Assembly: GCF_009909185.1 (NCBI RefSeq)
Contig: NZ_JAAAMV010000002.1
Location: forward strand, 529,532 to 593,531
From: Paenibacillus glycinis
GTDB taxonomy: Bacteria; Bacillota; Bacilli; Paenibacillales; Paenibacillaceae
DNA length: 64,000 nt
Direction: 5' to 3'
Of this stretch, positions 23,411-31,502 are shown one piece after another (the stretch's first letter is position 1; every line of letters begins with the position of its first letter). Under the pieces are notes generated by a model. That model made no database searches. It was given only the letters and a program-made list of their open reading frames with translations, and was not told where the DNA came from. The position numbers were made by a program, and so were the translations under genes.

Positions 23411-24217
23411 TTACGATTCATGATGATATTTCTTGCGCGCGTACCGCTCCAAGACGTTCACGACGCCGTACAGCGCGATCGAGAGCAGCGCGAGCATGGC
23501 GATGCTGACCATGACCAGGTTCATCTGGAAGACTTGGCCGCCGTAGATGATGAGGTACCCCAGCCCCGCTTTCGAGGACAGAAACTCGCCCATGATGACG
23601 CCGACCAGCGTCAGCCCGACGTTGACCTTCAGCGTCGCGATAAAATGCGGCACGCTAGCCGGCAGCAGCACCATGCGCAGCATTTGCAGCTTGGACGCGC
23701 CGAACGATTCCATCAGCTTCAGCTTGGTGCGGCTGATGTCCTTGAACCCGTTCTCGATCATGATGATCGTCACGATGACCGAGATCGCCACCGCCATCCC
23801 GTACACCGAGTAGCGGTCCCCGAGCCAGATGAAGAAGATCGGACCGAGCGCTACCTTCGGCAGCGCGTTCAGCACGACCATGTACGGCTCGAGCACCTTG
23901 GACGCGAACGTCGACCACCAGAACAGCATCGCGACCAGCGTGCCGACGGCCATGGAGACGGCGATGCCGATCAAGGTCTCCTGCGCGGAGATCCAAACGT
24001 GGCGGAACAGGCTCCCCTCCATCGCCAGCTCGCGGAAGGAGCCCCACAGCTGGGACGGCTTGCTCGTCAGCATGGAATCGACCCATTTCCAATCGGCCGC
24101 AAGCTCCCAGAGCACGAGGAATGCCGCCAGCAGCACGAGCCGGGTCAGCCAGATCAGCCGCTGCCTGCGCTTTTGGATGCGGAGATAGCGTTCATAGAGC
24201 GGAGACGGCATGGTCAT
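23411..24217 (-). CDS. ABC transporter permease (SsuC/TauC type)
   Basis: A 268-aa membrane protein with about six helices and the binding-protein-dependent permease core. The EAA loop is visible in LKLMESFGASKLQMLRMVLLP, followed by LKVNVGLTLVGVIMGEFLSSKAGLGYLI. This type imports nitrate, sulfonates, taurine or pyrimidine/thiamine precursors. Its start overlaps the end of the ATPase gene by 26 bases and follows AAGGAG. It is the last gene of a binding protein-ATPase-permease operon. Substrate not determined. Confidence 0.9.
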   Translation of the reverse strand: MTMPSPLYERYLRIQKRRQRLIWLTRLVLLAAFLVLWELAADWKWVDSMLTSKPSQLWGSFRELAMEGSLFRHVWISAQETLIGIAVSMAVGTLVAMLFWWSTFASKVLEPYMVVLNALPKVALGPIFFIWLGDRYSVYGMAVAISVIVTIIMIENGFKDISRTKLKLMESFGASKLQMLRMVLLPASVPHFIATLKVNVGLTLVGVIMGEFLSSKAGLGYLIIYGGQVFQMNLVMVSIAMLALLSIALYGVVNVLERYARKKYHHES

Positions 24218-25007
24218 CGAGCTCCTTCCAGATGGCGTTGAAATAATCGTGGTACTTGGCCGCCTGGCGTTTGCTCCACGGCGACAGTCCCTCGCCTTCG
24301 TCGAAGACGATATTATGGACCGCGGAGATCGTGCTCGGCCGCTTCGACATCACCATGACCCGGTCCGCCATGCTGATCGCCTCGGACAGGTCGTGCGTGA
24401 CGAGCACCGCCGTCTTGCCTTGGTCCTTGATGATATGGAACACTTCCTCCGAGAGCGTAAGCCGGGTCTGGTAATCGAGCGCGGAGAACGGTTCGTCCAG
24501 CAGCAGAATATCCGGCTCCGCCACGAGCGTCCGGATGAGCGCCACCCGCTGGCGCATCCCGCCGGACAGCTGGACGGGCGCGTGGCGGATGAAGTCGCCG
24601 AGCCCGTACCGCTCCAACAGCTCCGCTCCCCTTCGCTTCGCCGCCGCCTTCTCCATCCGCCGAATCTCGGCGCCCACGGTCACGTTGCCGAGCACGTCGC
24701 GCCATTCGAACAGATGGTCGTGCTGCAGCATGTAACCGACCTTGGCGGATGGCCCCGTCACCTCGGCGCCGTCGATCGACACCTTTCCCTTCGTCGGCTT
24801 CAGCATGCCCGAGACGAGGGAGAGCAGCGTGCTTTTGCCGCAGCCGCTCGGCCCTACGATGCTGATGAACTCGCCCTTGCCGATCGAGAGCTCGACGTCG
24901 CGCAAGGCCTCGGTCTCTTCTCTCGGCGTGAAGTAGCTGAGCCCGACGCCGCTCAGCCGGATATGCTCGCCGTTCGTCTCCCGCGTGCCGCTTTCCCTGC
25001 GCGCCAT
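24192..25007 (-). CDS. ABC transporter ATP-binding protein (SsuB/TauB type)
   Basis: A 271-aa nucleotide-binding subunit with complete motifs: Walker A GPSGCGKST, Q-loop MLQHDHLFEW, signature LSGGMRQRVALIRTL, Walker B ILLLDEPFSALD and the switch His in VLVTHDLSEAI. It powers import through the downstream permease. The ATG at 25007 lies five bases after the binding-protein stop. The longer reading frame to 25280 only overlaps that gene. The family resembles nitrate/sulfonate/taurine importers. Confidence 0.93.
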   Translation of the reverse strand: MARRESGTRETNGEHIRLSGVGLSYFTPREETEALRDVELSIGKGEFISIVGPSGCGKSTLLSLVSGMLKPTKGKVSIDGAEVTGPSAKVGYMLQHDHLFEWRDVLGNVTVGAEIRRMEKAAAKRRGAELLERYGLGDFIRHAPVQLSGGMRQRVALIRTLVAEPDILLLDEPFSALDYQTRLTLSEEVFHIIKDQGKTAVLVTHDLSEAISMADRVMVMSKRPSTISAVHNIVFDEGEGLSPWSKRQAAKYHDYFNAIWKELDDHAVSAL

Positions 25008-25012
25008 CGCGG

Positions 25013-26023
25013 TCAGTCCGACTTTCCGAGCTGCCGCACGAAGCTCATGTCGACGATGTCGTCCATCTTCGTCACCTTGTCTTCCGCCTTCAGCACGCCG
25101 TTCTCCACGAGCACGTTTTGCAGAATATCGAATTGATCCTGCGTCAGCTCGGGATCGGTCGGCCATGTGCCCTGCGCCTTGTACCGGTTGACCGATTGGA
25201 GGATAAGATCGTCCGGCGTGCCTTCGAAGAACGGCCGGAGCGCCTTCGCGATCTCGTCGTCGGAAGCGGTGTTCAGCCACTTGGCGCCTTCGGCGACCGC
25301 GGCCGTGAATTTCTTGAGGACATCCGGGTGCGCTTTGATGTAATCGGACGTCGCCACGTACGAGGTTTCCGGATAAGCGCCGAAATCTTCGCCGAGGGAG
25401 GTCACGTAATACGCTTTGCCTTCATTGACGAGCGTCGAGGCGATCGGCTCGAATACTTGGATGAAATCGCCTTGGCCGCTCGTGAACGCGCCCGCCATCG
25501 CGGTCGACGCGATATTCGTCACGACGTTGACGCCGGACACCTGCTCCTTCAGCAGCATGGAATTCAGCACCATCTGCGGCGAGCTTCCCGGACGCCAGCC
25601 GATGACCGTCTTGCCCGCGAGGTCGCTCCACGCGAAGTTCTCGATTTTCTCCCGAGACAGCAGGAACGAGCCGTCCTTGGCCGTCAGCTGATGGAACACC
25701 TTCAGCGTTTTGTCGCCTTTCTGATTGTAGATGTAGATCGTCGTCTCCGGTCCGACCATGGAAACGTCCGCCGTGCCGGCGATGAGCGCGGCCGCGCCCT
25801 TGTCGGAGCCCTGCGCGGTGTTCATGTCGACGTTAAGGCCCTGTTCCTTGAAAAAGCCCTGCGACATGGCGACGTAATGCGGCGCGTAAAATATCGAACG
25901 GATGACTTCGGAAAACTTGACGGTGGTCAATTCTTCCTTTCCCGAGCTGCTTCCGCAGGCCGCGGTCAACGCCAGCAGCATGGTCGCCAGCAACAGCAGC
26001 ACCGGCTTGATCGTTCTGCTCAT
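25013..26023 (-). CDS. ABC transporter substrate-binding lipoprotein (NMT1/SsuA-like)
   Basis: A 336-aa exported lipoprotein. The signal ends in lipobox LTAACGS. The mature part follows the NMT1/SsuA fold: VKFSEVIRSIFYAPHYVAMSQGFFKEQGLNVD, DKGAAALIAGTADVSMVGPET, and a GKTVIGWRPGSSPQMVLN ligand loop. It should capture a small anion or heterocycle (sulfonate, nitrate or pyrimidine type) and deliver it to the adjacent ATPase/permease. The start follows AAGGAGAG. It is the first gene of a three-gene operon. The 100-base leader has no recognisable riboswitch, so the ligand cannot be named. Confidence 0.9.
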   Translation of the reverse strand: MSRTIKPVLLLLATMLLALTAACGSSSGKEELTTVKFSEVIRSIFYAPHYVAMSQGFFKEQGLNVDMNTAQGSDKGAAALIAGTADVSMVGPETTIYIYNQKGDKTLKVFHQLTAKDGSFLLSREKIENFAWSDLAGKTVIGWRPGSSPQMVLNSMLLKEQVSGVNVVTNIASTAMAGAFTSGQGDFIQVFEPIASTLVNEGKAYYVTSLGEDFGAYPETSYVATSDYIKAHPDVLKKFTAAVAEGAKWLNTASDDEIAKALRPFFEGTPDDLILQSVNRYKAQGTWPTDPELTQDQFDILQNVLVENGVLKAEDKVTKMDDIVDMSFVRQLGKSD

Positions 26024-26125
26024 AGTGTTCTCTCCTTCATCGGTATGGGTGGCTCTCTGCTTGCGAAACGCCGTATGTGAACGGTTCGCCCGGAACCGGT
26101 ATATTCGCGCGCCCTCCGCGAACGC

Positions 26126-26162
26126 AAAAAGAGCTTTGAATAGGTAATATCCTATTCAAAGC
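26126..26162 (-). terminator. Terminator upstream of the ABC importer operon
   Basis: Perfect 12-bp stem GCTTTGAATAGG / CCTATTCAAAGC with a 6-base loop, followed by TCTTTTTG on the minus strand. It ends the DUF7002-like transcript. As a 24-bp AT-rich palindrome it could also be an operator. Confidence 0.85.
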
Positions 26163-26265
26163 CCGGGTCCGAGGTTCGTCGTCGGCCGCGTTTTCGATTC
26201 CGAATCGGGAGAAGATTGTTATTCTATCTGACACGATAGCGCCATCGGCGGTCCAAGCCCGCCGA

Positions 26266-26964
26266 TCAAGGCTCGAGCGGCCGATATAAGGATTCGATCG
26301 CGGCCGCGAAGCCGCTCCACCGCTCCGGCGCCTCTTGCTTGTCCTGCACGTATATCGCCCGCAGGAAGCGGGTGAGCCGATTCACGCGGTCCTCGATCAG
26401 AACCTCCTTGATCTCCGACGCCTTCGCCGGCACCTCGTTGTTGAGCAAGCGGCCGAATTCGGCAAGCGGCAAAAACATGTCCGGGCTTTTCCTGTACCCC
26501 GTGCGCAGCGGAAACCGCGGCGCGCTGCCGGAATCGTACTTGGATAACCGCGCCGTCTCGCGATTGGCCGCGAGCACGGCCGCCGCATCGAACTCCAGCA
26601 CGGCGAACCGTTCGTCCGGTTCTCTCCGCTTGTAAGTGCCGAGCATCGCCAAACAATCCCTGCGCGTGGGCCAGAAGAAGACGTGATTATCCAAGCTTGC
26701 CCGGAACCGCTCCACGGTCCAGCCCGTCTTCATCATCGCTTGCGGAATGCGCAGATGCGAATTCACGGTCAGCGTGTAGCCTTCATATGTCGCTTCTTGC
26801 AGCGTCAGCCGGCGTTCGCCCGAGACGTCCGCCGTGATGCAACAGCTGGACCAGAGCGCGTCGAAATGCGCGATCGCCTCGAGATTCCTCGCTCTCGTGA
26901 AATGGTACAACGATTTTCGGCCTGCGGCCTTCGTAATTTTGGCGATGATATCGGCAATGTCCAT
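26266..26964 (-). CDS. DUF7002-like protein of unknown function
   Basis: About 232 aa. Recognisable strings are SLYHFTRARNLEAIAHFDALWSS near residue 17, a polar NSHLRIPQAMM segment, and DNHVFFWPTRRD followed by LEFDAAAVLAANRE. The YHFTxxxNLxxI opening resembles that of DarT-type and other ART-like ADP-ribosyltransferases, but no catalytic Glu could be fixed, so enzymatic activity is only a possibility. I choose the ATG at 26964, which has AGGAGG about 11 bases upstream, over the longer frame to 27075. It follows the UbiB-like gene in the same direction after 129 bases. No antitoxin-like partner is adjacent. Confidence 0.6.
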   Translation of the reverse strand: MDIADIIAKITKAAGRKSLYHFTRARNLEAIAHFDALWSSCCITADVSGERRLTLQEATYEGYTLTVNSHLRIPQAMMKTGWTVERFRASLDNHVFFWPTRRDCLAMLGTYKRREPDERFAVLEFDAAAVLAANRETARLSKYDSGSAPRFPLRTGYRKSPDMFLPLAEFGRLLNNEVPAKASEIKEVLIEDRVNRLTRFLRAIYVQDKQEAPERWSGFAAAIESLYRPLEP

Positions 26965-27093
26965 GTCGAACGCGATCCTCCTGCTCTTCATTCCCGTCTG
27001 GATGTCATGTCGGACAAAAAAAGCCCCGGCCGCGCCGTATCGGTTCACCCGTACGTAGCAGCATGCGGAGCGCATGTTCGGCGATCAGGCTGG

Positions 27094-28767
27094 TCAGAAT
27101 CGGCCGGAACGGATAATTGCGAAGATGAGCCACAGAAACATGAACACGGCCACGACGATGCCGATGTCGATGATCGGGATGCGCCATATCATCGTCTGCG
27201 AATGGCTGAGCGCCGACCCGATAATCAAACCGACCATCAAAATGCTCAAGGACAGCAGCACGATGCTGAACGACAGCCGGTTGCTGATCCGGTCCATCTT
27301 CGTCGTCAGCAGCTCGACCTGCGGCGAGGCCACCTCGACGCGCAGCTTCCCTTGGCGCATGACGCGCGATAATTGCTTCAGGCTGAGCGGCACGTCGCTG
27401 ATCAGGTCGATCAGCTCCGGAATGTCCTCCAGCCAATTTTTCGCGATGTTGCGGGGGTCCAGCCGCTCCAGGAACAGCTTCTTCCCGAACGGCTCGGCCA
27501 CGTCGAAGACGCTGAACGTCGGATCCAGCGCCGTGACGACGCCTTCCATCGTCAGCAGCGATTTGCCGAGCAGCGTCAGCTCGGCCGGAATGCGGATTCG
27601 GTGGCGGAACGAGAGCGAGAACAGATCGTTCACGACCGACCCGAAGCCGATCCGGTTGAGCGGCACCTTGTAGTACTTCTCCCGCATCTCGTCGACGTCG
27701 GCGCTCAGCGCGTCCGTATCCGCGTCCTCCGGGATGACGCCCATGTTCGATATGGCGCGGATGACGCCCATGGAGCTTTGGTTCCGCAGGGCGATGACGA
27801 AGGACACGAATTGCTTCTTCATGCCGGGATTGAGGCGGCCGACCATCCCGAAATCAAGAAGCGCCAGGCTTCCGTCCGGACGCGCCAGCACGTTGCCGGG
27901 GTGAGGATCGCCATGGTACAGGCCGGCGACGAGCACCTGGTGCAGGATCGTCGTCGCGAACCGGTCCGCAAGCTTGCGGGCGTCCAGTCCCGCCCGCTCC
28001 AGCTGCTCGCGGTCGGACAGCTTGATGCCGTCCATGTACGCCATCGTGAGCACGCGCTTCGAGCTGTAATCCCAATACACGTCCGGCACGTGGACATGCG
28101 GCAGGCTCTGGCTCTGGGCCATGAAACGTTCGGCGTTGCGCGCCTCCAGCGTATAGTCAAGCTCCTTGCGCAGCACGCTGCCGAGCTCGTCCACGATCTC
28201 CCGCAGCCGGTAATTGCGCGCCCATTCCAATCCGCCCTCCGCCAGCCTCGCCCAATCCGCCAGAATGTCCAGGTCGGTATCGATCAGCTTCTGAATGCCG
28301 GGGCGCTGCACCTTGACCGCGACTTTCGTGCCGTCGTGCAGATACGCCTGATACACCTGGCCGATCGAAGCCGCGGCGAGCGGCTCCATGGCGAACGAGC
28401 GGAACAACCCCTCGATCGGCGATCCCAGGTCTTCCTCGATGATTTTGGCAATCTCCGGGAACGGAGCCGGAGGCACATTGTCCTGCAGGCGTTCCAATTC
28501 CGACACGATGTCGGCCGGGACGAGATCGGGACGCGTGCTCGCGATCTGCCCGAGCTTCACGAAGGTCGGACCCAGCTCCTCCAGCATCAGCCGAATGCGT
28601 TCCCCGACGCCGATGTTATGCAGTTCCTTCTGTTCGTCGCTGCGGAAAAACAGCAGTTTGTCGGTCAGGCCCATTTCATGGGACACGTACCCGAGCCCGT
28701 TGCGCGCGAAGGCCGAAACGATTTTCCGGTATCGCTGCAGTTGTCGAAGCCGTTTTCCTGCGCTCAT
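27094..28767 (-). CDS. ABC1/UbiB atypical kinase family protein
   Basis: A 557-aa protein of the UbiB/ABC1 kinase-like family: KxGQ motif in FVKLGQIASTRPDLVP, Ala-rich loop AAASIGQVYQA, VAVKVQRPGI with the ion-pair Lys, catalytic-loop HGDPHPGN and metal-binding LLDFGM. Two membrane helices end the protein (about 500-550). UbiB members support isoprenoid-quinone or lipid metabolism by an ATPase activity. In a menaquinone-using Firmicute the exact role is unknown. The ATG at 28767 follows GGGAGG. It lies 13 bases downstream of a phasin-like gene, a pairing often seen in Firmicutes. Confidence 0.92.
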   Translation of the reverse strand: MSAGKRLRQLQRYRKIVSAFARNGLGYVSHEMGLTDKLLFFRSDEQKELHNIGVGERIRLMLEELGPTFVKLGQIASTRPDLVPADIVSELERLQDNVPPAPFPEIAKIIEEDLGSPIEGLFRSFAMEPLAAASIGQVYQAYLHDGTKVAVKVQRPGIQKLIDTDLDILADWARLAEGGLEWARNYRLREIVDELGSVLRKELDYTLEARNAERFMAQSQSLPHVHVPDVYWDYSSKRVLTMAYMDGIKLSDREQLERAGLDARKLADRFATTILHQVLVAGLYHGDPHPGNVLARPDGSLALLDFGMVGRLNPGMKKQFVSFVIALRNQSSMGVIRAISNMGVIPEDADTDALSADVDEMREKYYKVPLNRIGFGSVVNDLFSLSFRHRIRIPAELTLLGKSLLTMEGVVTALDPTFSVFDVAEPFGKKLFLERLDPRNIAKNWLEDIPELIDLISDVPLSLKQLSRVMRQGKLRVEVASPQVELLTTKMDRISNRLSFSIVLLSLSILMVGLIIGSALSHSQTMIWRIPIIDIGIVVAVFMFLWLIFAIIRSGRF

Positions 28768-28780
28768 CGGCAGCCTCCCG

Positions 28781-29083
28781 TCATTGCTCCGACGCGTTCG
28801 GCCGTTCCAGCGCATCCAGGCGCCGCTCGATTCTCGCGATGTCTTCCCGGGTAGCCAGCTTGTGCTCGCCCAGGATCGCCTGCACGCGCTCGCGCGCCAT
28901 CGCTTCCACCTGCTTGCGGAGCTCGTCGCCCTTCACCAGCAGCTCTTCCACCAGCGCCTTGGATTCCGCTTTGCCGATCTCGCCCTTCTTCACGAGCTCG
29001 TCGAACGTCTTCTCGACCTGCTCCTTGCCCGCAAGCGCCAAGCCCAGACCTAACGAAATGGCTTTCCCGATCGTATCCTTCAT
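28781..29083 (-). CDS. Phasin family / PHA-granule-associated-type protein
   Basis: A 100-aa, almost entirely helical protein: MKDTIGKAISLGLGLALAGKEQVEKTFDELVKKGEI, then ESKALVEELLVKGDELRKQVEAM and a terminal coiled coil IARIERRLDALE. It matches the COG3937-type phasin-like proteins, which have an amphipathic helix followed by a coiled coil. No pha genes are nearby, so granule binding is not shown; it may instead partner with the UbiB protein encoded 13 bases downstream. The ATG at 29083 follows GAAGGAG by ten bases. Confidence 0.82.
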   Translation of the reverse strand: MKDTIGKAISLGLGLALAGKEQVEKTFDELVKKGEIGKAESKALVEELLVKGDELRKQVEAMARERVQAILGEHKLATREDIARIERRLDALERPNASEQ

Positions 29084-29678
29084 TCGATTCACGACTCCTT
29101 CGAAATAATAGTCTACCTGCACGGTGCAGCTGAACGATTGCGACGGTTTCACTTGAATCCATTATACCCTTCCATTCCCAAGCTTACCAATATCGCGCGT
29201 AGAAATCCGTTCGCATGCCGCGCGGACCGACACGAAACGCCGGAAAAACGCGAAAGCGACGGCGGCATGGCGAAATTTAGGCATTGCGCGTTTTCGACAC
29301 GGCAAGCGTTCGACACGGCGTCAATCGACGCGCGGATGCGACGGCATCCCGCATGTCATCGTTCGACATTCCATGTCTCGACATGGATCGCGAGTCGATC
29401 GTTCGCAGCGGCTCGGGCGAGGCGGAGATGCAAGGAAAAGGATGCCGTGAAGCACGGATATGAGGACACGAGGAGAGCGAAATTCGAGGAAGGAGATATA
29501 GAAGCGCAGCGCGGAAGCCCAAGGAAACCCGAAGCTCGGCGATACGGAGACATTGGGACGCCGAGACGGGCGGAAGAACGGATGCATGGACGAGGGTCGC
29601 GGCACGAGGCGCGGATGCGCGGGCGCCTGAGACGCGGAGCGCGGGCGCCCGCGACGCGAATGCACGGACAACGAACGC
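29084..29678. other. Non-coding stretch of about 0.6 kb, GC-rich and purine-biased
   Basis: No open frame here shows gene-like protein. The left part has a 16-bp palindrome CCATGTCTCGACATGG (29371-29386). The middle is purine-rich on the plus strand (GGAAGGAGATATAGAAG). The right part has degenerate GACGCGGAGCGCGGGCGC-type units. No RNA gene could be identified. Confidence 0.6.
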
Positions 29679-29714
29679 AAAAAGAAGGACACCGCCCTGC
29701 TAAGGCCGGTGTCC
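29679..29714 (-). terminator. Terminator of the second GGDEF gene
   Basis: GGACACCG / CGGTGTCC stem with a 12-base loop, followed by TTCTTTTTG on the minus strand. Confidence 0.8.
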
Positions 29715-29722
29715 GGTCACGA

Positions 29723-31288
29723 TTAGAGCGTCAAAACGGCATCGTACAAGCGAACGCGATTGCGTCCTTCCCGCTTCGCTTGATACAGCGCGACGTCCGC
29801 GTTCTTCAGCAGCGCCTGCAGCGATTCCCCGAGCGGGCTGGACTGGGATACGCCGAAGCTCGCCGTGATGGCGATGGTCTCGCCGCCCGCGCTCAGCGGC
29901 TCGACCGCCAGCGCCGCGCGAATCCGCTCGGCCGCGCCGCCCGCTTCGTCCAGCGCGCTCGCCGGGAGGAAGAAGACGAACTCCTCGCCGCCGTAGCGGG
30001 CAAACAGCGCTTCCGGCCCGAGCTGGCGCTTCACGACGGCCGCGACATGCTGGATGGCATAGTCGCCGGTCTCATGCCCGTACGTATCGTTGATGCGCTT
30101 GAAGTGGTCGATATCGAACAACACGATCGACGACGGCGCGCTTTTCGCGTGCGACTCCGACAACCGCTGCTTGGCGCGATAGATGAACGCCGTGCGGTTG
30201 AGCAGCTTCGTCAGGCCGTCGTGGTAGGCGAGCTGATGCAGCTGGTCCTGCAGCCTTCTCGCTTCCGTGACGTCGATCAGCATCAGCAGGCTGCCGATCG
30301 CCTCGCCGATCCGGCCGCGGACGACGGAGGAGCGAACCTGATAATAATAAGGCGTTCCGTCCTCCGCCTGCCACATGAATTCCGCCTGCGCGCCGTCGGA
30401 CAGCCGGTCCGCCGGAAAGTCGGACCCGCCGAGCTTTTGCCAGGCTTCGTCCAGCGACAGCCCGATCATCCCGGCGTTCAAGCCTGCCAGCATCCGGCCG
30501 GCGGCCCCGTTGAAATCGATCAGCCGATCGGAATTGTCCAGCACGATAACGCCTTCGCCCATGCTTTCGAATATGCTTTCCTTCGCGATCGGCACGATCG
30601 TCAGCATGCGGGTGGACAGGATCGCCCAGATATACATCCCGGACGTGACGCACAGGATGACCGGCACGGGATCGACGCCGTATGGCGTCAAGCCCATCAA
30701 GTACACGAACGCGCCCGCCATGGGCATGAATTGCCCGGTAATCAGCGTCGCGAGCTGAAGGCGGTAGGCTTTCTTCGTATGGCGCCATCTGCGTATGAGC
30801 AGGACGACGCCCGCCAGCATGGAACCGAACGTGAACGCGCCGTGCACGACGTAGAACTGCCCGATGACGATCGTCGTCATCGGCTTGGGCGCGTCCGTCC
30901 GGAACGAGATCGATTGATAGAACAAATGATGGTAATCGTTCGTCGCCACCATGACGATGGACAGCACCGGAATCACGAACAGCGCGGCCGCCAATTTACG
31001 CGGCACGGATTTGCCGATATACTGCAGCACGACGATGAGGCCGAGCGCCGGCGCGGTCGCCATTCCGATGTACTGGACCATCGTCCAGCGCATGATTTCC
31101 GCCAGCGTGCTGCTTGCCATTTCGAACGACACCGCGAATATGTAGACGGCTTGCGCGATCGTGTACAGCACGAACATGCGCGCGCCCGGAATTTCCGCCC
31201 GCTTCAGGTAAGCGTACAAGCACAGAAAGACCGTAAACACGCCCGAGGTCGCGACAAGCGATATATACATGGTAAGTGATGACCCCAT
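29723..31288 (-). CDS. Membrane PAS-GGDEF diguanylate cyclase
   Basis: About 521 aa. Residues 1-225 carry seven membrane helices (histidine-kinase N-terminal 7TM type). A PAS domain (about 235-350: SIFESMGEGVIVLDNSDRLIDFNGAA) follows, then a GGDEF domain with HDGLTKLLNR, FDIDHFKRINDTYGH and the intact ARYGGEEF signature. It should make cyclic di-GMP at the membrane. No RxxD inhibitory site precedes GGEEF. I choose the ATG at 31288, which has GGGGGAG six bases upstream; the ATG at 31303 lacks a good site. The protein resembles the N-terminal two thirds of the GGDEF-EAL protein at 14253-16694, hinting at a common origin. It is a single-gene unit. Confidence 0.9.
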   Translation of the reverse strand: MGSSLTMYISLVATSGVFTVFLCLYAYLKRAEIPGARMFVLYTIAQAVYIFAVSFEMASSTLAEIMRWTMVQYIGMATAPALGLIVVLQYIGKSVPRKLAAALFVIPVLSIVMVATNDYHHLFYQSISFRTDAPKPMTTIVIGQFYVVHGAFTFGSMLAGVVLLIRRWRHTKKAYRLQLATLITGQFMPMAGAFVYLMGLTPYGVDPVPVILCVTSGMYIWAILSTRMLTIVPIAKESIFESMGEGVIVLDNSDRLIDFNGAAGRMLAGLNAGMIGLSLDEAWQKLGGSDFPADRLSDGAQAEFMWQAEDGTPYYYQVRSSVVRGRIGEAIGSLLMLIDVTEARRLQDQLHQLAYHDGLTKLLNRTAFIYRAKQRLSESHAKSAPSSIVLFDIDHFKRINDTYGHETGDYAIQHVAAVVKRQLGPEALFARYGGEEFVFFLPASALDEAGGAAERIRAALAVEPLSAGGETIAITASFGVSQSSPLGESLQALLKNADVALYQAKREGRNRVRLYDAVLTL

Positions 31289-31453
31289 AGTTAGCTCCCC
31301 CATGATGTTTCCTGTAAATTTTAGGCGGAAAAAGTCGACTTCATGGTACCACAACGATATCGCGATGTCATGAGCTATTTTCGTATCCGAACAAGGTGCC
31401 GCAGCCAATGATCGATCCTTCGCCATCGGCTTGCAGCGCTCGCCGAAAACGGC

Positions 31454-31491
31454 AAAAAAACCGGCGCCTGTTTCGCAACAGTCGCCGGTTC
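31454..31491 (-). terminator. Terminator of the ChvE-MmsA-MmsB operon
   Basis: ACCGGCG...CTGTT / AACAG...CGCCGGT stem around GCGA-type loop, followed by TTTTTTTG on the minus strand. Confidence 0.9.
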
Positions 31492-31502
31492 GGAAGCAAG
31501 CG

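Noticed and set aside
26024..26125. Possible riboswitch in the leader of the SsuABC-type importer
   Set aside because: No TPP, SAM, guanidine or cobalamin core sequences could be recognised; only a short GGTTC/GAACC hairpin is present.
29138..31279. 713-codon open frame on the plus strand opposite the GGDEF gene
   Set aside because: Arg/His/Gln-rich antisense frame produced by high GC; covers a terminator and a clear gene in the other direction.
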